IMG/VR virus record: IMGVR_UViG_3300024999_000390
Span: 1 to 24,333 of that record
Direction: 5' to 3' (one strand)
DNA from: a virus
DNA length: 24,333 bases
Both the position numbers and the translations under genes were made by a program. This document shows, one piece after another, positions 1 to 8,894 of this stretch. Numbering within the stretch: the first letter of the stretch is position 1; the number at the start of each line of letters is the position of its first letter. Below the pieces are notes generated by a model, which saw only the letters and a program-made list of their open reading frames with translations, was not told the origin of the DNA and made no database searches.

Positions 1-331
1 TTTTGAATGTACTAAAAGTTTTTAATGCAAAAATTTCTTCACATTTTTTGTCGTCTAAGATTAGTTGAACTCGCTTTTCTTCTTTGTTGTCAAATCCAAG
101 ATGTTCTCTCATTTCTGGATTCTCAATGTAAACTCTACTATGATCTCCGTTTCCAGATCCAACAAAAAATAAGTTATTATTTTGTACTTGTGTTTCAATC
201 TCCATATTTGGAATATATACAGTTTGATTTGCTTTAATAAATTCATCACCATCCATACTGTACCTCTCCCATGAGATATTCCAATCACATAAGTTTTTAA
301 CCTTTGACCTACTATTCATATCAATAGCCAT
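1..331 (-). CDS. Unknown protein downstream of the capsid genes (partial, 3' end missing)
   Basis: An open frame starts at ATG 331 and runs off the left edge of the window, giving 110 visible residues beginning MAIDMNSRSK. A GGAGGGAG ribosome-binding site lies 9 bases upstream of the ATG. The visible part is soluble, mixed charged and hydrophobic, with no signal peptide, membrane segment or cysteine motif. I do not recognise a family. It follows the major capsid gene once the homing endonuclease gene is ignored. In head modules this place is usually taken by a minor head, connector or other virion protein, but that is only a positional inference. A plus-strand frame over the same bases has no ribosome-binding site and is taken as a shadow. 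Confidence 0.75.
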   Translation of the reverse strand, partial: MAIDMNSRSKVKNLCDWNISWERYSMDGDEFIKANQTVYIPNMEIETQVQNNNLFFVGSGNGDHSRVYIENPEMREHLGFDNKEEKRVQLILDDKKCEEIFALKTFSTFK

Positions 332-365
332 TTTAGTTTACTCCCTCCATATTACCCTTTATTTT

Positions 366-1739
366 TTATTTGATTTGTTTAATTTTATTATCAATTAAAG
401 TTTTATATGATTCATCTTTTTCTGTCCAATATGGAATTATTAGATATTCATAATTCATTTTTCTTGCATAGTTTTCTTTGTAATTATCTTTATCTATTTG
501 GTATTGCAATTCTTCTTCTGGAGAAGTATTGTTTTTTATTGCAGTCTGTATATGCCAACTATTAATTATATAATGCTGACACCCATGAACTTCTATTATT
601 AAATGTTTGCCATTTTGAAATATTATTTCATTATCATATCTCAACATAGATGATGATTTTATCTTTTTAACTTTTAACATATTCTTTGGACTGATAGTGC
701 AGTTATTCTCATGTAATATTTCATAGTTTAATTCTCCTAAATATGCAACAGTCTTTGATTGCAGTTTAGAATAATTATTTTCTGCTACACAATAAGGGCA
801 ATCAAATCCACATAATTGTGAATTACTTATTTTCCTTAAATAATCATCATGTTTTCCATCTTTGCATTTCCAATACACCTCTTGACTACTTTTAGGGGCA
901 TATTCAAAAGGAGATTTTGTATTTTTGTCAGACCAAACATTTAATGATTCTGGATATAATGTTCCTAAGCTATCCAATGGATGAACTTTTCCATGTTGGT
1001 TAGTACATAATGGACACCTTTTATTACTTGAGAAATCATTGCAAGAAACATCATAACTCCCATGATAATCTTTCTCTTGACATTTAATCCATACCTTTTT
1101 ATCTTTTGCATTGTTCCCATAACTAATTTCCCAAGGATCTAATATATTTATATCATAATCCCAATACTTCTCGAAAAAATTTTCGCCTAAATTATCAATG
1201 CTCCTTTGTGCAAAAGACTTACACTTTCTACAATCTATATTTCTTTGTTTATCATTTACCAAATCACTAATTCCATGTAATTCGGAATTATGTATATTTC
1301 TATTACATAAAAACCAATATTTTTTTGATGATTTACTTGGTACATCTTCTGGATTACAATTATTTAACTTGTAATCCCATCTATCTAATAAATCTTGTCT
1401 GCCGTTATTAATACACCATTGTCTAAATGATATACTATTTTTTATCATAGTAGATTTGTTTTCGCTATTTTTATCTCTAATTTTAAGAGCACATTTATTG
1501 CAATAATATTTACCATCTTCTTTGACGCATTTTTTATAAACACGCCATTCTGTTGGTTTCAATTCCTTATTACAACCATCACACTCTATAATAATTTCGT
1601 GGTGTGAAGAATTTGGTAAATCATTTACATCAATATCAAATAAATCTCTAAATTTAGTAAATATATATCCTTTTGATTCATACCATTGTTTAGTGTTTAC
1701 ATGCCAACTTACAGAAACAATTTTTGATATAAGTCCCAT
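366..1739 (-). CDS. Zinc-ribbon homing endonuclease, Vsr/EDxHD-like
   Basis: A 457-residue free-standing endonuclease, probably a homing enzyme that cuts phage DNA lacking this gene. Residues 1-85 form an N-terminal module ending in CDGC (53-56) and CNKC (80-83). Tandem Cys-rich repeats follow, closing with CRKC (170-173), CPLC (242-245) and CPYC (314-317). Each has a W-x-K/L-C strand and resembles the probable zinc-ribbon domain DUF4379. The C-terminal part (325-457) has RYDNEI (367-372), then IIEVHGCQHY (381-390), a later D416 and IIPYW (434-438), the layout of Vsr-fold EDxHD nucleases. The ATG is preceded by AAGGAGG. It stands alone between the capsid terminator and the next gene, as expected for an inserted mobile gene. 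Assignment to the broad class is fairly secure; the catalytic residues are inferred. Confidence 0.75.
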   Translation of the reverse strand: MGLISKIVSVSWHVNTKQWYESKGYIFTKFRDLFDIDVNDLPNSSHHEIIIECDGCNKELKPTEWRVYKKCVKEDGKYYCNKCALKIRDKNSENKSTMIKNSISFRQWCINNGRQDLLDRWDYKLNNCNPEDVPSKSSKKYWFLCNRNIHNSELHGISDLVNDKQRNIDCRKCKSFAQRSIDNLGENFFEKYWDYDINILDPWEISYGNNAKDKKVWIKCQEKDYHGSYDVSCNDFSSNKRCPLCTNQHGKVHPLDSLGTLYPESLNVWSDKNTKSPFEYAPKSSQEVYWKCKDGKHDDYLRKISNSQLCGFDCPYCVAENNYSKLQSKTVAYLGELNYEILHENNCTISPKNMLKVKKIKSSSMLRYDNEIIFQNGKHLIIEVHGCQHYIINSWHIQTAIKNNTSPEEELQYQIDKDNYKENYARKMNYEYLIIPYWTEKDESYKTLIDNKIKQIK

Positions 1740-1776
1740 TACTTAATTCCTCCTTCGAATCACCACCTATTTTTAT

Positions 1777-1812
1777 AAAATAAAAGAAGAGTGGTCTAGG
1801 AAAACCACTCTT
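1777..1812 (-). terminator. Intrinsic terminator after the major capsid gene
   Basis: Read on the minus strand, AAGAGTGGT (1804-1812) pairs perfectly with ACCACTCTT (1787-1795) across an 8-base loop, followed by CTTTTATTTT. It lies about 70 bases after the capsid stop and just before the ribosome-binding site of the homing endonuclease gene, so it would end most head-gene transcripts. A second imperfect stem, TCTTAATT with AATTAAGA, lies between the capsid stop and this terminator. Confidence 0.85.
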
Positions 1813-1883
1813 GTCGAATCTTAATTAAGCATCGATTCAAAATTAAGACCTATCTTTTATCAAAATTAACTATTTAAAGCGTA

Positions 1884-3002
1884 TTACTCAGCTAAAGCTG
1901 AATCATATATATATCCCATAGCAGGAATTAGTTCAATTAATACTTTGTTGCCGTAGGAAATGTCGAATCTTGTCACTTCTGCTCGTAAATTGATGTCAGT
2001 GGCAGTCATTGTGGAAAGTTGCCCTTGAATACCGATCTGAAGTGCTGATTGCTGGCCTTGTGGCAAGAACCACAAATCAGTTGTAGGAAGTTGTGGTGCG
2101 TAAAAATCTCCAGCAGTATTAAGATCAATCATATTGTAAGCGTTAGGTATTTCTACAACAACACTTCCTTTATAATTCTTAATTAAACCAGTTTTCATTA
2201 CTTCTTCCATTACAGATTCAGGAAATCTAAATTCTGTACCAGCAGCCACTACACTAAAATTAGTCAAATCGCCTAATTTATTAATTGTGCTATAATCTCC
2301 TAGAATTGTTACGGAAGAACCAAAGCGTCTTGCTTTTTTTCTTACATCCTCAACATTAGTCTTTGTAATTCCTTCTGCGTAGTTCTTTAATGTGGTAGCA
2401 GAGGTAATAGCACTTCTCAATGCGTTGATATGAGAAAGAACCATTTGGTTAATAATGTCAGTCAAAACCTGTTCATTGGCATATGCCATGGTGTCTGTAT
2501 CACCATACATTAATTCTTTAGGATCAATAATTAAACCACCTGTTGCATTTTGAACTGTCATAGTACCAGTTCTTTTCTTAACAGTAGGAAATACAAAAGA
2601 ACCAGAAGATGCTTGAGTTCTTGACTTATCTCCTTGCAACTGAACTACAGAATATCTCAATTCCTCATTTTCTTTTACACGAGTAACCGTCCCCATAGCA
2701 CTATTAATTGCCAATCTCTTCTCCAAAGGTTGTTGAATAGTAATAGTACGAATAGCATTCAACTCAGCTTTAGCTTGAGTATTGCCATCATTCGCCATTC
2801 CTGCTAAAGTCTTAATCTTATCCATTACTGTATCAACTTTTTTACCATACTTAGATACATCTTTGCCATAAACAATATTAGTAAAAATCTCTACATCCTC
2901 ACTTGGGCGTACTGTATTTGCTAACTTATTCTTAACAATTTTATTAATCTCCACTTGTTCTGCATTTTCTTGTAATTTTGTAAAATCTATTCCAAAACTC
3001 AT
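1884..3002 (-). CDS. Major capsid protein, HK97 fold
   Basis: A 372-residue protein that would form the hexamers and pentamers of the phage head. Its length and layout fit an HK97-fold capsid protein: a charged helical N-terminal region (1-100), a central mixed region (101-280), and a C-terminal beta-rich part with ALQIGIQGQL and LRAEVTRFDISYGN, ending in a hydrophobic strand. There are no cysteines and no signal peptide. Its place in the order terminase, portal, protease/scaffold, decoration, capsid is the standard head-gene order and supports the call more than any single motif. The ATG has an AGAGG ribosome-binding site. A strong terminator follows, consistent with high expression. The N-terminal helix may be a delta domain removed by the upstream protease, but no cleavage site can be read. 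Confidence 0.85.
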   Translation of the reverse strand: MSFGIDFTKLQENAEQVEINKIVKNKLANTVRPSEDVEIFTNIVYGKDVSKYGKKVDTVMDKIKTLAGMANDGNTQAKAELNAIRTITIQQPLEKRLAINSAMGTVTRVKENEELRYSVVQLQGDKSRTQASSGSFVFPTVKKRTGTMTVQNATGGLIIDPKELMYGDTDTMAYANEQVLTDIINQMVLSHINALRSAITSATTLKNYAEGITKTNVEDVRKKARRFGSSVTILGDYSTINKLGDLTNFSVVAAGTEFRFPESVMEEVMKTGLIKNYKGSVVVEIPNAYNMIDLNTAGDFYAPQLPTTDLWFLPQGQQSALQIGIQGQLSTMTATDINLRAEVTRFDISYGNKVLIELIPAMGYIYDSALAE

Positions 3003-3077
3003 TGTTAATACCTCTTTTCTTTCTTATTTATTATTTATTAATTCACAGATATATTAAAATTCACCTAATCTCATAAC

Positions 3078-3599
3078 TTACAGATTATCGTTTGCCATTA
3101 CCTCTACAACATAACCACCAGCAACAGTTCCACCACCTGCATCAATTGTAAAAGCACCAAAAGTAGTTTTTCTAATTACTTTAAGATAAATCTCATAAGT
3201 AGAAGGATCTGCTGTTTTAGTCCATTTTTGAGGATTTGTAGTATCTGCTACAGAACGCCCAATGACAAAAGCTCCAACTGCAACGTCAGCAAAAGCATCA
3301 GTAAGCAAATCAGCAGACATATCAAATTGCAAACCTACACAATCCTTTAATCTGAATGCGCGGATATACTCATCAGCAATAACCTTATAAGAATCAGTAT
3401 TAATAATTTCAGGTTTGTCAATGATATTAAACATCACATAAATGTCACCCAATTTCGCTGTAGTCAAATCTGGAACCAATACCTGCACATCTGATGTAAC
3501 ATTAAACTGATAACCATTGTATGTATCCGCAATTGCCTTTACATTAGGTTTGTTAGGAACATTAAGAAAATTTGAATCATGAAACTTAAATAAACTCAT
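3078..3599 (-). CDS. Probable head decoration or minor capsid protein
   Basis: A 173-residue, beta-rich, cysteine-poor protein between the protease/scaffold gene and the major capsid gene, where head decoration proteins are usually found. It contains one Cys (in DCVGLQ) and a glycine-rich C-terminal turn (DAGGGTVAGGY) typical of small capsid-stabilising proteins. I chose the ATG at 3599 (MSLFKF) because AGAGG is 9 bases upstream; a TTG two codons earlier would leave only 3 bases. Family membership cannot be proved by eye; the call rests on position, size and composition. Confidence 0.6.
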   Translation of the reverse strand: MSLFKFHDSNFLNVPNKPNVKAIADTYNGYQFNVTSDVQVLVPDLTTAKLGDIYVMFNIIDKPEIINTDSYKVIADEYIRAFRLKDCVGLQFDMSADLLTDAFADVAVGAFVIGRSVADTTNPQKWTKTADPSTYEIYLKVIRKTTFGAFTIDAGGGTVAGGYVVEVMANDNL

Positions 3600-3684
3600 T
3601 ATCAATTACCTCTTTTCTTTTTATTTTTGTTATTATTAGTTATTATTGATCTTTAACATTATATTTATCTTTACTTTCTAAAAC

Positions 3685-4272
3685 TTAGTTAAAGAAAGAT
3701 GGGATACTACCAGGAACTTTTTTCATTTCTTTTTCTTTAATAGAAATAAACATTGCATTCTTAGTGTTAGTTTCAACATCAGTGTTATCTTGAGTTGCAA
3801 TCATTTCTTTAAATTTCTTTGCACAAAGTTCTGCTTCTGCTTTCTTTAATCCTTCCAAATCAATAGCTTCAACAAAAGATTTAAGAGAATTTACTTCGCT
3901 TTCTTCAAAACCATTTTTAGTAATTTCTGTTTCAAAATAAGAATTTACTTCTGCAATTTTCGCTTCTGAATCTGCTTTAAATTTTTCTTCTCTAAAAGAA
4001 TTTACTTCAACAGTTAAAGATTCTTTTTCTGCTTTTTCAGATTCAAGTAATTTATTAACCTCTACAATAGTAGTGTTTAGTTCGACTACTTTATTATCTA
4101 GTTCTGTTGCTTTTTCAATTAGAGTATTAATTTCTGTTGCTTTTTCCTCCAAAGATTTAGTCAATGAATTGATATCTACTCCTTTTTGTTCTAGGGAGTT
4201 TGTAAGAGTATTAATTTCATTAATTTTATCTTCGATTTTTTTATTAAGTTCCAATACAATTTTTTCATCCAT
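3685..4272 (-). CDS. Possible separate scaffold protein from an internal in-frame start
   Basis: Inside the protease/scaffold gene an ATG at 4272 (MDEKIVLEL, residue 359 of the long form) is preceded by AAGGAGG with 11 bases between. Starting there would give a 195-residue protein made almost entirely of the coiled-coil scaffold. Nested in-frame scaffold genes are known in lambda (C/Nu3) and related phages. The ribosome-binding site also encodes Lys-Glu-Glu, so it could be a coincidence of codon choice, and the spacing is slightly long. Confidence 0.5.
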   Translation of the reverse strand: MDEKIVLELNKKIEDKINEINTLTNSLEQKGVDINSLTKSLEEKATEINTLIEKATELDNKVVELNTTIVEVNKLLESEKAEKESLTVEVNSFREEKFKADSEAKIAEVNSYFETEITKNGFEESEVNSLKSFVEAIDLEGLKKAEAELCAKKFKEMIATQDNTDVETNTKNAMFISIKEKEMKKVPGSIPSFFN

Positions 4273-5346
4273 TTTTTTACTTTCCTCCTTCGTTTGATTA
4301 TTTAATATATTAATCAGTGAATTGTTAATCTCTACTGGTTGACCACCATCAACTGGTGTCCATGACTCTTCAGCTTTTACAATATCACCAATAATAACCT
4401 TTGAACCTTCTACTGTGTATGTACTTTTATAATATTCTCCTGTTTTATAATAACTTTTCATCACAAATGTTGAACTAGTTGGATAAAATTTATGAATATA
4501 GAAATAGCAATATTCATCTGAACTGTTTTCTTTACTGAATTTTTTGTTGAATCCATTTTCAACTAATGTTGCAATATCTTTAATGTCCATTTCGTTTAGT
4601 TCAATCATTGTTTTACTAGGGATATTGTTGTCAGGAATGTTATTATTATTGTCATCTGGCAATATAGTGTCCCCCTTTCCTGTTATTTTATTATTTATAT
4701 CAAGGCTATTCTGTTTAGAATTCACCTCGAAAACAACGCTATTCTTATCGGATGGTTCAGTTAAATAAAGAATTGCCAATCCTGTCAGGTCAAATTTTAT
4801 CGGTATTCTACCATCCATCATACTGCCGTCTTCATTTACAGATCCATTTAAATATCCAATTTTCTTATCTTTACCTTTACCATTTATTTCAATTGAACCA
4901 TAAACTTTATTGGTAGATAATTCTTCTTTTAACCATTTAACAAATAAAGGATATCTTTGACTATATAAAAAACCTTCTGTCATAAGAAGTTTTTTTGTGA
5001 CTCCATCAATCTCAACATCTTCGATATAACATTCTTGAACTGAACCTACAGAGACTCCATCAAATTCAGCATAACCATCTTCACTAAACGACATAGTTCC
5101 ATGATCACTAGGAATTTGATTTTCTTCATCAAGCCAAGAAACAACATATGGCATTCCAATAGCAGATTTTATATTTTCATTAATGTGCTCTTCTAACCAT
5201 GAGATTCCATTTGAATTATAATACGAATTATCTGGAACAATTTCTAAAGCTGACATTCGGATTTTTGATCTTCCTGCAACATCTTCTTCGGACATTTCAC
5301 AAATTTCTATATATGTATTATTAGGAATTATTGTTGACTCATTCAC
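3685..5346 (-). CDS. Prohead protease fused to scaffold
   Basis: A 553-residue protein in two parts. The N-terminal part (about 1-215) is a globular domain in the place of the capsid maturation protease, with candidate residues in SDHGTMS and the later YGSIEING strand. After a Asn/Asp-rich linker (about 228-245) there is a second small domain of unknown role. The C-terminal part (about 355-520) is a long charged coiled coil with repeated EINTL, DINSL and EINTLIEK heptads, typical of a capsid scaffold. It ends in a short basic tail (KKVPGSIPSFFN), which could bind the capsid protein. The start is GTG at 5346, with AAAGGAGGTGA 9-10 bases upstream. It follows the portal gene by 35 bases. The scaffold part is well supported; the protease part is inferred from gene order, as its catalytic dyad cannot be fixed by eye. 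Confidence 0.7.
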   Translation of the reverse strand: MNESTIIPNNTYIEICEMSEEDVAGRSKIRMSALEIVPDNSYYNSNGISWLEEHINENIKSAIGMPYVVSWLDEENQIPSDHGTMSFSEDGYAEFDGVSVGSVQECYIEDVEIDGVTKKLLMTEGFLYSQRYPLFVKWLKEELSTNKVYGSIEINGKGKDKKIGYLNGSVNEDGSMMDGRIPIKFDLTGLAILYLTEPSDKNSVVFEVNSKQNSLDINNKITGKGDTILPDDNNNNIPDNNIPSKTMIELNEMDIKDIATLVENGFNKKFSKENSSDEYCYFYIHKFYPTSSTFVMKSYYKTGEYYKSTYTVEGSKVIIGDIVKAEESWTPVDGGQPVEINNSLINILNNQTKEESKKMDEKIVLELNKKIEDKINEINTLTNSLEQKGVDINSLTKSLEEKATEINTLIEKATELDNKVVELNTTIVEVNKLLESEKAEKESLTVEVNSFREEKFKADSEAKIAEVNSYFETEITKNGFEESEVNSLKSFVEAIDLEGLKKAEAELCAKKFKEMIATQDNTDVETNTKNAMFISIKEKEMKKVPGSIPSFFN

Positions 5347-5380
5347 AAAATATTCTCACCTCCTTTCATTACAAAATTAT

Positions 5381-6988
5381 TTATTTAGTTGATGGTTTTA
5401 CTTGATTGTTGCTATTTGTATTGCGAGTTACTTTTCCTCCGACACTTAAATCTTTCTCTTTTTTCAAAGGTGCTCCACCTCTAATATCACTAGAACTCAT
5501 TGTGTTTGCAGATTGATGAACAGGATATTTTTCTTCGTATCCCAATTCAATCTCTTCATCTAAACAGCTAAAGTAGTCCTCTACATCGAGTCCTGCACAA
5601 GCTACTAAATATCTTCTACTTCCTCCAATTAGTGTATATAAAGATTGTGCTTTTTCAAACATATCATCTTTATTCAACCAAGAAATTGGCAAATACTTAA
5701 TGTCAATATAATTTTTTGGTTTGATATCTAGTAATTCATTAATAACTCTGGTATATTCTATGGCTATTTCATTTACACATTGAAAAACCTGAGATGATAC
5801 TAAATCTAAATTCACTGCAAGATTTGCATAAGAACTACCACCAGAACTTTCTGCATTTAAAGCTGAACTTGCAAATCCTAAACTCGTACTGATCTTTTTC
5901 ATGTTTTCGTCACTCAAAGTATTTTCAACTAAAGAAGAATCTTTACTTAACCTATCTATTTTTGTCCCAGGAGCTAAACTAAGGGTTGAGATTTTGGCGT
6001 TTTCTCCACTTGTATTAACTTTTACAGCACCCTTAAAAGCTTCAATAACTTCTGTCTGTTGTTTCGCATTAAGACTGCAAGAGCCACTTTTTTCCCCTTC
6101 TGGGAGAATCATAAAGTATATACTACTAGCTAATTCACTGACTAATTGGTATTGACTGTCATTATAGTCACTACTTGCTTTCATATCAACAAACGCCGAC
6201 AACCCCAAAGGTCGTCCGTACGGTTCGTCCTCTCTTGCTTTGAATTTTAATGCAATAGTTTTTTTATAATCCAACGTGAACCATCTTTTACTTGGATTTT
6301 TCTTATAATCCATATATGCCTTCATAAATTCTTTTGGATAATTTTTGATTTCATTTACTAAACCACCATATTTAAATTGATCAAAATACATCATATCAAA
6401 ACCAGCAATTGATATATTATTCTGAAATCCTATTATTTTACAATAGTCTAAATCTAATGGTTGAATCATAAAATTATCATCTAATGATAATCCTTCAATT
6501 CTATCTATTGATTCAACTGTCATTGAACCAGTATCAAGATTTTTATTATTTGCAGAAGTATTTCTCAATACTCCTATATATGTTCCGAGTACAAATAAAT
6601 TTCGTAATATATCTCTAGTTGTTCTATCATGATTTAATAATTTTAAGTAAAGATTAACAGTTTTTTTCTTTTCTTTTAACTCTGGAGTCTTATTCCTCAT
6701 TGTTGTAATATGTGATAAAATTGGTATAGCAATGGAATAATCGCAAATGTTACTATATATTCCCTGAGAATTATATGCTTGTTCAGATATAGTTCTTAAT
6801 ATTTCATTATATATCATAGGATATTTTACATATTGTTTTAAATCGCTCATGGGTATATTATCGGTATCTAACATTCCTGTTGATATGGAATATGAATTAT
6901 AAGATAGAGAGTTAGTTTCGACTTCATTTGAAAATTGGTTAGAAGAAGGGGAGTCTGGAGTTTCTGTTGGGGTTGTTTTTTTTGTCAA
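5381..6988 (-). CDS. Portal protein
   Basis: A 535-residue protein that would form the dodecameric ring at the packaging vertex, binding the terminase and giving DNA its passage. It has a disordered Thr/Ser/Pro-rich N-terminus (1-30), an alpha/beta body, and a segment with KFKAREDEPYGRPLGLSAF followed by a long helix, as seen around the clip and stem of SPP1-type portals. SLGFASSALNAESSGGSSYAN is the region that usually precedes the crown helices. The C-terminus is basic and disordered. Length is normal for the family. The start is TTG at 6988, with AGGAGG 10 bases upstream and no better ATG. It lies directly downstream of the large terminase gene, the expected neighbour. Confidence 0.82.
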   Translation of the reverse strand: MTKKTTPTETPDSPSSNQFSNEVETNSLSYNSYSISTGMLDTDNIPMSDLKQYVKYPMIYNEILRTISEQAYNSQGIYSNICDYSIAIPILSHITTMRNKTPELKEKKKTVNLYLKLLNHDRTTRDILRNLFVLGTYIGVLRNTSANNKNLDTGSMTVESIDRIEGLSLDDNFMIQPLDLDYCKIIGFQNNISIAGFDMMYFDQFKYGGLVNEIKNYPKEFMKAYMDYKKNPSKRWFTLDYKKTIALKFKAREDEPYGRPLGLSAFVDMKASSDYNDSQYQLVSELASSIYFMILPEGEKSGSCSLNAKQQTEVIEAFKGAVKVNTSGENAKISTLSLAPGTKIDRLSKDSSLVENTLSDENMKKISTSLGFASSALNAESSGGSSYANLAVNLDLVSSQVFQCVNEIAIEYTRVINELLDIKPKNYIDIKYLPISWLNKDDMFEKAQSLYTLIGGSRRYLVACAGLDVEDYFSCLDEEIELGYEEKYPVHQSANTMSSSDIRGGAPLKKEKDLSVGGKVTRNTNSNNQVKPSTK

Positions 6989-7052
6989 ATTGAAGATGCC
7001 TCCTTTCTTAAGGTGGTTATGTTATTTAATTTAATTTTTATTTTACTTGTTG

Positions 7053-8738
7053 TTATGAGTATGAAAATACAAAGGCATGGTCTGAATCATCCGTGTTAAT
7101 TATATCCCCTCTTCTTTTCTCATATAAATAATGAGCTAGAAGCAATAATGTATAAAATTTATCATCATACATAATTCTTTCTTTGTCTTTTGGTAATATA
7201 TATCTTACACTTGTTTTTTCAGCATTAGATACTCTATGAATATTAATTGTTTCAGTTTTCATGATGTCAATATTAATTAATGATAATTCTTCTTCAAATG
7301 AAAGATTATAATTCTTTAGATTTCTTTCACTTCCATCATCGGAAGCTAATGTTACAAACCCTTTACCAGAATACTCATATGGAAATTTAATCAAATCTAA
7401 TTGTAATAACTCCTGTAATTCTTCACACATTTTATTTCTATATTTATTAGGAGATATTAATGCTAATTTTTCCCATGCGTTAGGATAATTATATATTTCT
7501 GTTTCATAAATATCAGAAACTTTATCAATAAATCCCTTATGTTTAATACCTTTATCATCAAACCAATCATCTAATAAATTATCTGCATAAGCTGAAACCC
7601 CAGCTCCTCCTGCCCCTGCATCGATCAAAAATGCTTCAATATTTTCATAATCAGGATTATTGCCATTGTAATCTAATATTGTTTGCTTTAAGAATTTAAT
7701 TTGGTCAGGTGTTTTCATTTTAATCTTTCTTTTACTAGCTAAATCAATCATATTTGTACAATTTATAATTTTTCCATAATACCCAATATTTTCATCTTTT
7801 AAGATTTGCATCACAGAAACAATGCTTCCATCTCCTGCTCTTGCAGGGTCAAAAGCAATTGCAAATTTTTCTTTTCCAGTTTCATTTGAAAATTTAGGCA
7901 AAGAAAATGTACTATTTCTTGTTATCATAGCACGTTTATATATTTGTGTTTCTCCACCATCCGAATCGAATTTATTGTAGTATTCTCTTAATGCTTTGTC
8001 TCTATTTGATGTCATAGCTGTTTCTACTTTAGATTTTTGTAGAAGTGGAGGATGTTCTATTCCATCCATCATTGGATTAATTGGAATATTACAAGGAATA
8101 TCACAACAAAAATAATCTCTATTTCCCATCATCATTTTCATTGCAAAATCTTTGTATTTTCTAAAGAATGTGGTATCGACTGAAGAAGCTGATGAGGCAT
8201 AAATTAATTGTGTAGGAACGTTTCTTCTTGATGCTTTAACATCAAAATCTTTTTGTACCGATGTAGCAAAATCACTATCTTGAGTTGCAAATGCTGCCAT
8301 TGCTTCTAATAATTCTTCACCAGAATACCCCGCCTCATCAAAAAATACAAGTGATGCACGTTTGCTCCTGTTATTGTCAGGATTTCCATTAAGTGTAAAT
8401 ATTTCACTATTATTGTATGTTGATACATGGAAAGATACAGGATTGTGTGAAAATCCTGTCTTACAAGAAGGACTTTGTACAATCTCATTTCTAAATATAT
8501 CTTTTAATGATTTAATTGAATTAATTCTATCTAAAGCAATATCTTCAATTTTGGTAAAACATTCCTGTGCTTGACTTCCGACATTACTTACTATGTAAAT
8601 ATCTTGGTCTTCATATAATATTGATTTTAATCCCATTAATACCGCAGCTTCAAAGCTTTTACCTGCGTTTCGACTTTCACACCACAGCACATAAGGGGTA
8701 TTCCAACTCATTTGAAGAACCCATTTTTGAAAATCCAA
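7053..8738 (-). CDS. terL: Terminase large subunit, main frame
   Basis: The packaging motor: an ATPase that pumps DNA into the prohead and a nuclease that cuts concatemers. Counting from TTG 8738, the ATPase has a Walker A-like ESRNAGKS (21-28) and a Walker B ASLVFFDEA (D134, E135). The RNase H-like nuclease has FAIAFDPARAGDGS (acidic D297), then FLIDAGAGGAG (D373), with a late YDDKFYTLLLLAHYLY helix. The TTG used here has no ribosome-binding site; the frame is open only a short way upstream before a TAA. The expected N-terminal segment is in another frame at 8749-8877, so this gene is frameshifted. The portal gene follows. The family call is secure; how the full protein is made is not. Confidence 0.88.
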   Translation of the reverse strand: MDFQKWVLQMSWNTPYVLWCESRNAGKSFEAAVLMGLKSILYEDQDIYIVSNVGSQAQECFTKIEDIALDRINSIKSLKDIFRNEIVQSPSCKTGFSHNPVSFHVSTYNNSEIFTLNGNPDNNRSKRASLVFFDEAGYSGEELLEAMAAFATQDSDFATSVQKDFDVKASRRNVPTQLIYASSASSVDTTFFRKYKDFAMKMMMGNRDYFCCDIPCNIPINPMMDGIEHPPLLQKSKVETAMTSNRDKALREYYNKFDSDGGETQIYKRAMITRNSTFSLPKFSNETGKEKFAIAFDPARAGDGSIVSVMQILKDENIGYYGKIINCTNMIDLASKRKIKMKTPDQIKFLKQTILDYNGNNPDYENIEAFLIDAGAGGAGVSAYADNLLDDWFDDKGIKHKGFIDKVSDIYETEIYNYPNAWEKLALISPNKYRNKMCEELQELLQLDLIKFPYEYSGKGFVTLASDDGSERNLKNYNLSFEEELSLINIDIMKTETINIHRVSNAEKTSVRYILPKDKERIMYDDKFYTLLLLAHYLYEKRRGDIINTDDSDHAFVFSYS

Positions 8739-8748
8739 TAGTCTTATA

Positions 8749-8877
8749 CTAACCGAACAAATCTTCAGCCGCGATAATTGGATTACGTCTCCAAAACTTT
8801 ATAATCTTAGAGTTTGCATCATACATTTCTATTTTCCTTGTTGTTAGTAATTTTTTATCACGGTTAAGATTTGCCAT
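8749..8877 (-). CDS. Frame-shifted N-terminal segment of the large terminase
   Basis: A 42-codon frame starts at ATG 8877 with a strong AAGGTGGTGA ribosome-binding site and ends at TAG (8749-8751). Its end reads FWRRNPIIAAEDLFG, the helix and loop that normally lead straight into LLDFQKW in large terminases of this kind. LLDFQKW is exactly what begins the main frame a few bases on. Joining the two needs a +1 shift (or -2) at TTC GGT TAG, which would give AAEDLFGSIRLLDFQKW. So this is very probably the missing N-terminus and not a separate gene. Whether the shift is programmed, a mutation or a sequencing error cannot be told here. There is no homopolymer run at the site. Confidence 0.8.
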   Translation of the reverse strand: MANLNRDKKLLTTRKIEMYDANSKIIKFWRRNPIIAAEDLFG

Positions 8878-8894
8878 TTAAAATATTCACCACC

